6,009 nucleotides of DNA. Origin: CAYZXK01 sp964482395. GTDB taxonomy: Bacteria > Planctomycetota > Phycisphaerae > UBA1845 > Fen-1342. Made by a program: the position numbers and the translations under genes. The notes under the pieces were generated by a model. The model ran no database searches. It was not told where the DNA came from and was given only the letters and a program-made list of their open reading frames with translations. This document shows positions 1 to 5,313 of this stretch, in pieces; position 1 is the stretch's first letter; each line of letters opens with the position of its first letter. Location of the stretch: the NCBI GenBank assembly GCA_964482395.1, contig CAYZXK010000082.1, positions 1-6,009 on the forward strand, given 5' to 3'.

Positions 1-1552
1 CCGCCTTCACCGTAAGCCGCAGCCCGCAATACTCCAGCGTCTGCCCGCATCGCACCGCCTGCCCACGCACCGCTCCCGGCGGGCCGCTCTGACCCGCGTG
101 CAGCACCCCACCCCGGTCAAACAGAATCACCGGCTGGCACGCCTCCTGAGTCTGCACATGGCAGGTCGGACCCGGCCCCACCAGGCACGTGTCACAAAAC
201 AATATCACGGTCCCAACGTCCTGTGGCAATCGACAACGGTGCGAAAGCCGCAGTACCGCGGTCATGCTCTTGACGCTGGGCCGGTGGAAAGTCAGCTTGG
301 CCCTGCCGGACAGCTCGATCCGATCCCCATCGCGCAACAGCGCGCGCCGCACCGGCCGCCCGTTCACCTGGACCGGACCATGCGCCGTCAACAAGTAATC
401 CTCTCCCTGCCGCAACACATCCGCATGGTGCGACTGCACCTCGGCAGGAAGGGCAAGTTCAACCTTCCCGCTGGCGCCCCCGTGCCCGATCCGAACCATG
501 TCCTGCCGCAGCAGCAGGCTGCTCCCCCCGCCGTCCACCAGCAGCAGTAGCGGTCGGTCCAGCGTGGCCACCCCCACATCCGCCGGCTCCGGCGGCCGCA
601 TTACTTCCAATCCTGGGCTGGGCGTTGGCCTACCCGCCACCGCACCCGGGCCGGACGCCGCCAAGCCGATCGGAGACGCCAGTAGATCCTCGTGCGCCTC
701 GGCAATCCGGCCCAGTGCATCCAGCGCAGACGTGATCCAGCCGGCGTTCCCCGCCACAGCCTGTAAACGCAGCAGGGTTCGCCGCAACGCCGGGTAGTCG
801 TTCGCCGCAAACTGGGCCGTCGCACTGGCACACAGTCCCACCGCCTTCTCGCATTCACTCAAGCTCGGCTCAAACGGCATGAGGACCCCCAGGCTCTCGC
901 GAGTCGCCAACAGGCGATCAATCCGACCCTCCCGCAGCCACCGCTCCACCGCCAAACGAGCCGCCTCCGCCAGCCGCAATGCCAGAGCGTCCGACTCACG
1001 TGTCCGACCGTGGCGCTGGCCAGCCTCCCGCCAAATCCGGACCGCAGCCAGCACATCATCCCGCCCAAGCGCCTCCTCGGCCTGCTCAAGCATCTCGCTG
1101 GCCCGCCGAACCCTACACCCCAGTTCCTGTCCCAGTTCGGCCCGCCGCCGGCTGTCATCTATGCGACCAAGCTGAACCCGACCAGTCTCCAACCGACCCG
1201 CCTGAAGCAGGTCCGCGGCCCGGTCCACCGCCTCCACCTGACCGGCCAACTCCCCAGCCCGATCCCGCAACTCCTGCTCAATCTCCTGCCGCAAGGTCAG
1301 AATGTCCGGCCCGGCCCGGTCCAAGGCCGCCACCCGATCCAGGTCGGCCATAGCATCCCTCAACCGGCCAGCCTGCCGATGCAGGCGCGCCCGAGCCAGC
1401 AGCGGCCGCACCAGCTCATCCCGAAGTCGTTGTCCACGCGGATCTTGTGCCAAGTCTGCCTGGCAGACCATCGCGAAGGCGTCGTCGATCCGTCCCTGAC
1501 GGAGTGCCTTCTCGGCGGCGGTGAGACGGACGAATAGCCAACGACCGAACAT
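1..1552 (-). CDS. Helical-repeat protein with C-terminal FHA-like domain (3' end outside window)
   Basis: The minus-strand frame stays open for 517 codons from the ATG at 1552 to the left edge, so the C-terminus is missing. Residues about 10-290 are Ala/Leu/Arg-rich and helical, resembling degenerate TPR or coiled-coil repeats; about 291-330 is a Pro/Gly/Ala linker. Residues about 335-425 look like a forkhead-associated (FHA) beta-sandwich: a leading strand (LLLLVDG), RIG at 354-356, S-H-H-A at 374-377, VNG at 396-398, then L-x-DGD-x-IEL. The Arg that normally follows Gly is His357, and the usual S-R-x-H reads Q-S-H-H, so phosphothreonine binding is doubtful. A second FHA-like half begins near 448 (LVGPGPTCHV). 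No signal peptide or membrane helix is visible, so it is probably a cytoplasmic scaffold or adaptor. The start is supported by GAGG 7-8 nt upstream. FHA-like fold: fairly sure; partner and role: unknown. Confidence 0.85.
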   Translation of the reverse strand, partial: MFGRWLFVRLTAAEKALRQGRIDDAFAMVCQADLAQDPRGQRLRDELVRPLLARARLHRQAGRLRDAMADLDRVAALDRAGPDILTLRQEIEQELRDRAGELAGQVEAVDRAADLLQAGRLETGRVQLGRIDDSRRRAELGQELGCRVRRASEMLEQAEEALGRDDVLAAVRIWREAGQRHGRTRESDALALRLAEAARLAVERWLREGRIDRLLATRESLGVLMPFEPSLSECEKAVGLCASATAQFAANDYPALRRTLLRLQAVAGNAGWITSALDALGRIAEAHEDLLASPIGLAASGPGAVAGRPTPSPGLEVMRPPEPADVGVATLDRPLLLLVDGGGSSLLLRQDMVRIGHGGASGKVELALPAEVQSHHADVLRQGEDYLLTAHGPVQVNGRPVRRALLRDGDRIELSGRAKLTFHRPSVKSMTAVLRLSHRCRLPQDVGTVILFCDTCLVGPGPTCHVQTQEACQPVILFDRGGVLHAGQSGPPGAVRGQAVRCGQTLEYCGLRLTVKA

Positions 1553-1559
1553 TGCAAAA

Positions 1560-1565
1560 CCTCGC
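1560..1565 (-). promoter_or_regulatory. Shine-Dalgarno of the FHA-like gene
   Basis: The minus strand reads GCGAGG followed by TTTTGCA and the ATG at 1552. The spacing of about 7 nt is good and supports this ATG, although the frame stays open for some distance upstream. Confidence 0.5.
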
Positions 1566-1739
1566 CCACCGTCAGCCCACAGGCCGCGCGGCAAGCTCCG
1601 CCCGTGCCAGCATCGGGCCCGCAACCGCTCCCAAACCCAGACCCGATCCAAGCTGCCAACACCGTATTCGCCACCCCCCGCACTCTATTTGACGCCCACT
1701 TTGCAAACCATAACAGCGGCTCGACCGGTATCAAACCAG

Positions 1740-1750
1740 GCAATAATTGC
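1740..1750. repeat. 11-bp perfect palindrome, possible operator
   Basis: GCAAT and ATTGC are perfect inverted arms around a single central A, in the AT-rich divergent spacer. A short symmetric site between divergent genes would suit a dimeric regulator, but no regulator gene lies in the window and chance is a real alternative. Confidence 0.3.
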
Positions 1751-1761
1751 GCCCTAGCCCG

Positions 1762-1790
1762 ATTATGGCAAAAATATTGTGCAGCCTAAA
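1762..1790 (-). promoter_or_regulatory. Weak candidate sigma70-type promoter for the FHA-like gene
   Basis: On the minus strand, TTTAGG (1790-1785) is followed after 17 nt by CATAAT (1767-1762), which matches the -10 consensus at five of six positions; the -35 match is poor. It would give a 5' leader of about 200 nt. Planctomycete promoters are poorly defined, so this is only a pointer. Confidence 0.2.
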
Positions 1791-1835
1791 TTCAAGAGCG
1801 TGGCCTCGTATGACCGATTTTAACCATTACGCCAG

Positions 1836-1864
1836 GATAGCGAATTACCCAGATTCGCTCGATC
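1836..1864 (+). repeat. Inverted repeat / stem-loop 1 in the small-ORF leader
   Basis: AGCGAAT (1839-1845) and ATTCGCT (1853-1859) form a perfect 7-bp stem around the 7-nt loop TACCCAG. GAT (1836-1838) can also pair with ATC (1862-1864) across a 2-nt bulge. It lies about 85 nt upstream of the first small ORF. It could be a transcription-factor site in DNA or a hairpin in the mRNA leader. Confidence 0.45.
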
Positions 1865-1905
1865 GGCCTGTCAGACGTCAGGGGCGGGAAAGCAAGCAGG
1901 ACATA

Positions 1906-1924
1906 GTCCCGTACCTGGGACGGG
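1906..1924 (+). repeat. Stem-loop with two alternative pairings just upstream of the first small ORF
   Basis: GTCCC (1906-1910) pairs with GGGAC (1917-1921), leaving the 6-nt loop GTACCT. Alternatively CCCGT (1908-1912) pairs with ACGGG (1920-1924). The two pairings exclude each other, and both end roughly 10 nt before the Shine-Dalgarno. A smaller element, CCTG (1867-1870) with CAGG (1879-1882), sits between this and stem-loop 1. Confidence 0.4.
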
Positions 1925-1933
1925 CACAAACCG

Positions 1934-1943
1934 AAAGGTGGTG
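1934..1943 (+). promoter_or_regulatory. Shine-Dalgarno of the 22-codon ORF
   Basis: AAAGGTGGTG resembles the anti-Shine-Dalgarno complement AAGGAGGTG and ends 4 nt before the ATG at 1948. It favours this start over upstream in-frame codons. Confidence 0.5.
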
Positions 1944-1947
1944 TGCA

Positions 1948-2016
1948 ATGTTCATGTGGTTTTTTGAATTCATGTCCGTCATCGCCCGCTTAGTCATCTG
2001 GGGAGCGGAGGGCTAA
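1948..2016 (+). CDS. Putative 22-aa hydrophobic micropeptide, first gene of a two-ORF unit
   Basis: A 22-codon ORF begins at ATG 1948 and ends with TAA at 2014-2016. The peptide starts MFMWFFEFM, so eight of its first nine residues are Met, Phe or Trp. It continues with a short hydrophobic segment (SVIARLVIW) and a small GAEG tail, and could lie in or on the membrane. It is preceded by a good Shine-Dalgarno, and its last codons contain the Shine-Dalgarno of the next ORF, which starts only 4 nt after its stop. That layout suggests translational coupling, and the peptide may serve as a functional product or as a leader. I do not recognise a family. The frame extends upstream to an ATG at 1747, but that stretch has no recognisable start signal and crosses the stem-loops, so I prefer the short form. 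It may not be a gene at all; conservation would decide. Confidence 0.45.
   Translation: MFMWFFEFMSVIARLVIWGAEG
2007..2011 (+). promoter_or_regulatory. Shine-Dalgarno of the 46-codon ORF, inside the preceding ORF
   Basis: GGAGG lies 9 nt before the ATG at 2021 and overlaps the last sense codons of the 22-codon ORF. This places ribosomes finishing the first ORF directly on the second start. Confidence 0.55.
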
Positions 2017-2020
2017 CCGA

Positions 2021-2161
2021 ATGGCGATCGGACCGCTGGGACACGCGTACACCCAGCGCGAACTGGAACTGAGCCGCGACCTGGCCACTGCCCTCTGGGC
2101 GTTGTCGATCGCCCTGCTGGCATTCCTGCTAGCTTGGTCGACACCGGGCGGAACGCCGTAA
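2021..2161 (+). CDS. Putative 46-aa single-pass membrane protein, second gene of a two-ORF unit
   Basis: A 46-codon ORF begins at ATG 2021 and ends with TAA at 2159-2161. The N-terminal part (about residues 9-21, YTQRELELSRDL) is charged and could form an amphipathic helix. Residues about 22-40 are a clear hydrophobic membrane helix (LATALWALSIALLAFLLAW), followed by a short STPGGTP tail. By charge, the N-terminus is probably cytoplasmic. The start has GGAGG at ideal distance and follows the 22-codon ORF by 4 nt. A GC-rich hairpin starts 2 nt after the stop. I recognise no family; small single-helix proteins often modulate a larger membrane partner, and the nearest membrane protein is the convergent kinase, but that link is speculation. 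Its reading frame is independent of the long genes on either side and does not overlap them. Confidence 0.55.
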   Translation: MAIGPLGHAYTQRELELSRDLATALWALSIALLAFLLAWSTPGGTP

Positions 2162-2162
2162 C

Positions 2163-2201
2163 GGGCCCGCCGGCCCAGGTGAAACGCCGGTCACGAACCG
2201 G
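2163..2201 (+). terminator. Two GC hairpins after the small-ORF pair, possible terminator region
   Basis: GGGCC (2163-2167) pairs with GGCCC (2172-2176) around CGCC, 2 nt after the stop codon. CCGGT (2187-2191) then pairs with ACCGG (2197-2201) around CACGA. Neither is followed by a T-tract, so this is not a textbook intrinsic terminator; it may stabilise the 3' end or act with Rho. Confidence 0.35.
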
Positions 2202-2275
2202 TCGCCCCGGCCCGGCTGTTGCCACAAACCGCGGCCAGACCAAGTGGGGGAGGCGGGAAGGAACACTTTTACCGT

Positions 2276-2308
2276 GCGGCTGCATCCTCCAGGACTCCCA
2301 GCAGCCGC
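2276..2308 (-). terminator. 8-bp perfect stem-loop directly after the kinase stop codon
   Basis: On the minus strand the stem starts at the base after the kinase TGA (2311-2309). GCGGCTGC (2276-2283) and GCAGCCGC (2301-2308) are perfect 8-bp complements around a 17-nt loop, which itself holds TCCT/AGGA. No run of Ts follows (the strand continues ACGGTAAAAG), so it is a terminator-like or transcript-stabilising hairpin rather than a classical one. Confidence 0.45.
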
Positions 2309-4660
2309 TCACCGGTCCGCAGGCGTCACAGCGAGCACGGTGGTAGAAGCGGCCGCGCTTTCAGTCGGCCAGGCCGTGCTGGGCGCCAGACGCAACTGGC
2401 GTTCATGCAGCAGCCTGAGCAACAGCCCCGCCGCACCGCCAGCCAGTATCGAGCAGCCGGCGATGCATGTCTCCAACGCCCAACGCAGCTCCAAATTCTG
2501 AGTAACCCCAAGCGCGACAGCCACGCTCACCACCACCGCACCGCCCGCCGCCACCCCCACCGTCCGTAGCGACCATGTCGCCCGCACCGGCACCATCCGG
2601 ACCAGTAGCCCAGCCAGCAAGCACCACAGACAGACCCGCAGCGCCAGCGCCGACTGCGACAAACGCTGGGCGACGACTCGGCTTAGCAACTGCTCCAAAG
2701 CCACCGCCTGAAACTGGCACCCGAACGCAAGCTCCCCCGGCCTGAGCAGGTGCTGGTCCAGGCCGGGAAGCATCTGCCCCACCAGAATCACCCGGCCCTG
2801 GAACCACTCACGAAGCTGGGCCGTGGAAGCCGTCAGAACCTCTTCCATCGGAATCGCTCGACTGGCCCAGTCGGGAATGCTCTCCAGGGCAAACCGACCG
2901 AACCGGCACCGGTCGCCCGCCAGCAGCGTCGCTTGATTCTTGGACGCAACCTCGCTGCGGGACACCGGAATCTGGTCCTCGTCGCGCCATCGCAGCTCGT
3001 CGCCGGCGACCTGGTGTTTCCGGTACCGAAGGCGGATGTGCTCCGCATCGGCCTGGATGCTCACGTCGCAATCCGGGTGGGTGGCCGCGGCGAAGGCCGC
3101 CAGAACCAGCGACGGCGTCGGCGGATTCAGGCCCCGCTGCACCACCAGCGGAACGTAGAGCCGGTCATACGGACTCGGCCGCGCGCCCAGCAGAACCCCC
3201 CAACTCCAAACCGCAGCCCGAATTGCCGGCGACATCATCGGCTCGCCATTCAGATCGAACCCCTGGCTCCCCACAACCACCGGTCGGCCCACCGCCTGCA
3301 CCCCACGGACAAAACCCGCATCGAACTGCGGCTGCGGATCCGAAAAAAAGTAATCCCACGCTATCACCCGCGGCTCGGCCTCCGCCAGCCGCTCCATCAG
3401 TCGCCCGTACAATAGGCGATAGCTCTTCCGGTCATCCGCGTTCAGGCCCGGCAGATCGCCTCCAATCCGCCCCGACCGCATCGCCTCCAGCGTCCCCGGC
3501 GTAAACGCGATCAGGGCCGTCTTGACCGCCCCACCCCCCGCCGAGATCCAATAAGCCTCCGCTTGCCAGAAAGATACGGTCAGCCCGATCGCGACCAGAA
3601 TCGTCGCCGCGGTCTGAACCGGAAGCGGGTAATTCCGAATCGTCAAGGCCAGGATCCGGGCTGCCTGGTACCCGGTACTGCCACCTTTGTGGGCCCGGAT
3701 CGGCCGACAGGCCAGGTAATTATCCAGGTCGGACACCAGAGCGCTAGCGCTGGGATAGCGCTGATCGGGCACCGGGCTCACGCAGCAGGCGATGATCTCG
3801 GCCAGATCGCTGGCCCGGCTCACATGCCGCTCGTGCAAAACCTCGGTCAGCCGTTCAACCTGTGGTGCCAAACGCGCCGGCTGCCCCGTGATCACATGAA
3901 ACAGCAAGGCGCCAAGACTGTAAACATCAGCCCGACAGTCCACGTCCTGCCCCGCCAGTTGCTCCGGAGCAATGTATCCGTAAGTCCCCAACGCGCCTTC
4001 CGGGCCGCGCGGCGAGTCTCCCCCTCCCCCCTGGTCCTCCCGGGTCAGCCCCAGTCGCTTGGCGATCCCAAAGTCTATGATCCGCGGCTGACCCTGGGCA
4101 TCGATCAAAATGTTCTGCGGCTTCAGGTCCCGATGAATAACCCCCTGCCGATGAGCGTAGTCGATCGCCCCGGCAACCGACTTGATCAGCTCGATCCGCT
4201 GCTCCAGTGAAACCTCGTGGGTCCGAAGGTAGTCATCCAGTTGCTGACCCTCCACGAACTCCATCGAATAATACAGCGGCGTAGTGGTCAGGCTGGCCTC
4301 GTACAGCGTCGCAATGTTCGGATGACGCAGCTTCCCGACCAGACGGACTTCGTTCTCGAAGTATGCCGTCCGCTGCGCGGTCTTGCCGAACAAGACCTTC
4401 AGCGCCTCGGTCCGGGCCTTGCTGTGGTGCAACGCCTTGTAAACCACGCCAAAACCCCCCCGCCCGACCTCCGCCAGAATCGTATAGTTCCTGATCCGCG
4501 GGAACCGCTGCCCGGTCCGCTGCCGGAACAACGCCCGGCACGACTGGCATTGCTCAAGGTGTCGCTCCGCCTGCTTCTGCTCCGCACCGGCCAATTCCTC
4601 GGCAGCCAGCGCCTCGGTCGCCGCACGGTGCGCGCAGGACTGTGCGGATCGGGTCGGCAT
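2309..4660 (-). CDS. Transmembrane Ser/Thr protein kinase: ZAS-like zinc finger + kinase + CHASE2
   Basis: This 783-aa protein is a complete Hanks-type Ser/Thr kinase that should transfer ATP phosphate to cytoplasmic targets under control of an extracytoplasmic sensor. Residues 34-41 form H-x3-C-x2-C with C9 upstream, as in anti-sigma (ZAS, zf-HC2) zinc fingers. The kinase spans about 58-318: GRGGFGVV at 66-73, K88, probable helix-C Glu104, HRDLKPQN at 176-183, DFG at 196-198, APE at 231-233 and DVYSLG at 245-250. All catalytic residues are present, so it should be active. The 38-residue DFG-to-APE segment carries a Gly-rich insert (about 211-222). A membrane helix at 348-366 leads to a CHASE2 domain (about 375-655), then three helices near 671-690, 698-719 and 731-751, the usual CHASE2 order. 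ATG 4660 is the only standard start after the upstream stop at 4721-4723; its Shine-Dalgarno (AGGGTG) is weak. The ligand is unknown. Confidence 0.96.
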   Translation of the reverse strand: MPTRSAQSCAHRAATEALAAEELAGAEQKQAERHLEQCQSCRALFRQRTGQRFPRIRNYTILAEVGRGGFGVVYKALHHSKARTEALKVLFGKTAQRTAYFENEVRLVGKLRHPNIATLYEASLTTTPLYYSMEFVEGQQLDDYLRTHEVSLEQRIELIKSVAGAIDYAHRQGVIHRDLKPQNILIDAQGQPRIIDFGIAKRLGLTREDQGGGGDSPRGPEGALGTYGYIAPEQLAGQDVDCRADVYSLGALLFHVITGQPARLAPQVERLTEVLHERHVSRASDLAEIIACCVSPVPDQRYPSASALVSDLDNYLACRPIRAHKGGSTGYQAARILALTIRNYPLPVQTAATILVAIGLTVSFWQAEAYWISAGGGAVKTALIAFTPGTLEAMRSGRIGGDLPGLNADDRKSYRLLYGRLMERLAEAEPRVIAWDYFFSDPQPQFDAGFVRGVQAVGRPVVVGSQGFDLNGEPMMSPAIRAAVWSWGVLLGARPSPYDRLYVPLVVQRGLNPPTPSLVLAAFAAATHPDCDVSIQADAEHIRLRYRKHQVAGDELRWRDEDQIPVSRSEVASKNQATLLAGDRCRFGRFALESIPDWASRAIPMEEVLTASTAQLREWFQGRVILVGQMLPGLDQHLLRPGELAFGCQFQAVALEQLLSRVVAQRLSQSALALRVCLWCLLAGLLVRMVPVRATWSLRTVGVAAGGAVVVSVAVALGVTQNLELRWALETCIAGCSILAGGAAGLLLRLLHERQLRLAPSTAWPTESAAASTTVLAVTPADR

Positions 4661-4725
4661 CCATGCACCCTGGAGGACCCGGCCCTTGCCCGCCGGGCCC
4701 CATCCCCGTCGCTCTAGCCGCTAAT

Positions 4726-4753
4726 AAAATAGCCCAAACTCAACCCCGCGCAA
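4726..4753 (-). promoter_or_regulatory. Candidate sigma70-type promoter of the kinase gene
   Basis: On the minus strand, TTGCGC (4753-4748) is followed after 16 nt by TATTTT (4731-4726); each matches the consensus at four of six positions. It sits in the only AT-rich patch between the 3D-domain gene and the kinase and would give a leader of about 60 nt. Weak on its own, but well placed. Confidence 0.3.
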
Positions 4754-4757
4754 AGAC

Positions 4758-4778
4758 GCTTGCCCCCGCCCCGCAAGC
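4758..4778 (-). terminator. Possible terminator hairpin after the 3D-domain gene
   Basis: GCTTGC (4758-4763) and GCAAGC (4773-4778) form a 6-bp stem with a 9-nt loop, 18 nt beyond the stop of the 3D-domain gene. On the minus strand it is followed by GTCTTTG, a short T-rich stretch. The stem is short and the T-run weak, but it lies just ahead of the proposed kinase promoter, suggesting separate transcription. Confidence 0.35.
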
Positions 4779-4796
4779 CCCCACTCGCCAACCGAA

Positions 4797-5309
4797 TCAC
4801 CCATGCCGCTTGTCCGGCAGCCGGATCTCGCATTCGAGGTACCGGCGACCAAACTTCCGACACATCTCCCGGTCCGGCATGAATATATCCACCGTGTTGT
4901 GCCGGAAGCGACGGTGCGTCCGGTCAGTGACCACAAACGTCCACCCCAGAGCCTTAATGTGAATCTGCGACCCGAACGGCACGTCGACGGGAGCCGCACA
5001 TTGGCCGGGGGCCGTCCGGACTCCGGCGGCAGTGATCCCCTTATCGTGGTAGGCCGTCACACGCAGCACGCGCCGAACCCGCTTCGGACTTTCCGACCCG
5101 TTATCGGCGGCCAGTGGCTGCTCACCGGCCTCCGGAACCTGGTCCTCACCGTCCCAGTCGGCCGACTCCCCCTCCCTCTCCGCCAGCCATGAATCCGCCA
5201 CCAGGCTCGGCGGCGGCTCCTCCAGCCGCTCAGCCAACAAGCCGAAGGTCAACACGGCACTACACGCCAGTCCAATCAATCCAATCAGGCCATGAAAGAT
5301 CGAGAGCAC
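4797..5309 (-). CDS. Membrane-anchored 3D (double-psi beta-barrel) domain protein
   Basis: From GTG 5309 the protein has 170 residues. Residues about 4-26 are a hydrophobic anchor or uncleaved signal (IFHGLIGLIGLACS onward); about 27-75 is an acidic, low-complexity linker; about 82-165 is a 3D domain like the C-terminal part of MltA-type lytic transglycosylases: VTAYHDKG, P-F-G-S at 111-114, VTDRTHRR with D129, VDIF with D141, then KFGRRYLECEI. D129 and D141 fit the second and third family aspartates (D129 the MltA catalytic one); the first seems replaced by Ala106 in CAAPVDVP. It probably faces the envelope side and binds or cleaves glycan, but activity is uncertain. GTG 5309 is preferred because GGAGG lies 5 nt upstream; TTG 5330 in the same frame would add seven residues. 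No ATG exists between the upstream stop (5412-5414) and the anchor. Confidence 0.9.
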   Translation of the reverse strand: MLSIFHGLIGLIGLACSAVLTFGLLAERLEEPPPSLVADSWLAEREGESADWDGEDQVPEAGEQPLAADNGSESPKRVRRVLRVTAYHDKGITAAGVRTAPGQCAAPVDVPFGSQIHIKALGWTFVVTDRTHRRFRHNTVDIFMPDREMCRKFGRRYLECEIRLPDKRHG

Positions 5310-5313
5310 TTCG

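Larger units (their letters stand above)
1553..1947. other. Divergent intergenic spacer, AT-enriched, with palindromes
   Basis: This 395-nt spacer lies between the minus-strand FHA-like gene and the plus-strand small-ORF pair, so it should hold both promoters. Positions about 1680-1860 are clearly more AT-rich than the surrounding coding DNA. It contains the palindromes TTTGCAAA (1700-1707) and GCAATAATTGC (1740-1750), and further right a cluster of stem-loops (1836-1924). The open frames crossing it lack a convincing start signal and have unremarkable composition, so I annotate no gene here. No tRNA-like or known riboswitch pattern was recognised. Confidence 0.6.

Noticed and set aside
98..1537. 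Plus-strand ORFs of 99-175 codons across the FHA-like gene
   Set aside because: Low-complexity Pro/Arg/Gln/Ser products antisense to a 517-codon open frame with FHA-like motifs; best explained as shadows.
1689..1714. Plus-strand promoter TTGACG / CATAAC for the micro-ORF pair
   Set aside because: The boxes are only 14 nt apart, too short for a normal sigma70 promoter, and would leave a leader of over 200 nt.
1360..1743. 127-codon minus-strand ORF overlapping the start of the FHA-like gene
   Set aside because: It starts at TTG, overlaps the well-supported FHA-like frame for about 190 nt, and its product shows no domain or sensible composition.
1747..2016. Longer 89-codon plus-strand ORF containing the 22-codon peptide
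   Set aside because: The part before 1948 shows no convincing Shine-Dalgarno, is rich in rare-looking mixed residues and crosses the leader stem-loops; the strong ribosome-binding site lies before 1948.
2750..4717. Long plus-strand ORFs (221, 215 and 166 codons) antisense to the kinase
   Set aside because: They are mirror frames of GC-rich coding DNA, Pro/Arg/His-rich with no recognisable motif, while the kinase on the other strand has every catalytic motif.
4759..4799. G-quadruplex motif downstream of the 3D-domain gene
   Set aside because: Only three close G-tracts are present; the fourth is about 15 nt away, outside the usual loop limit.
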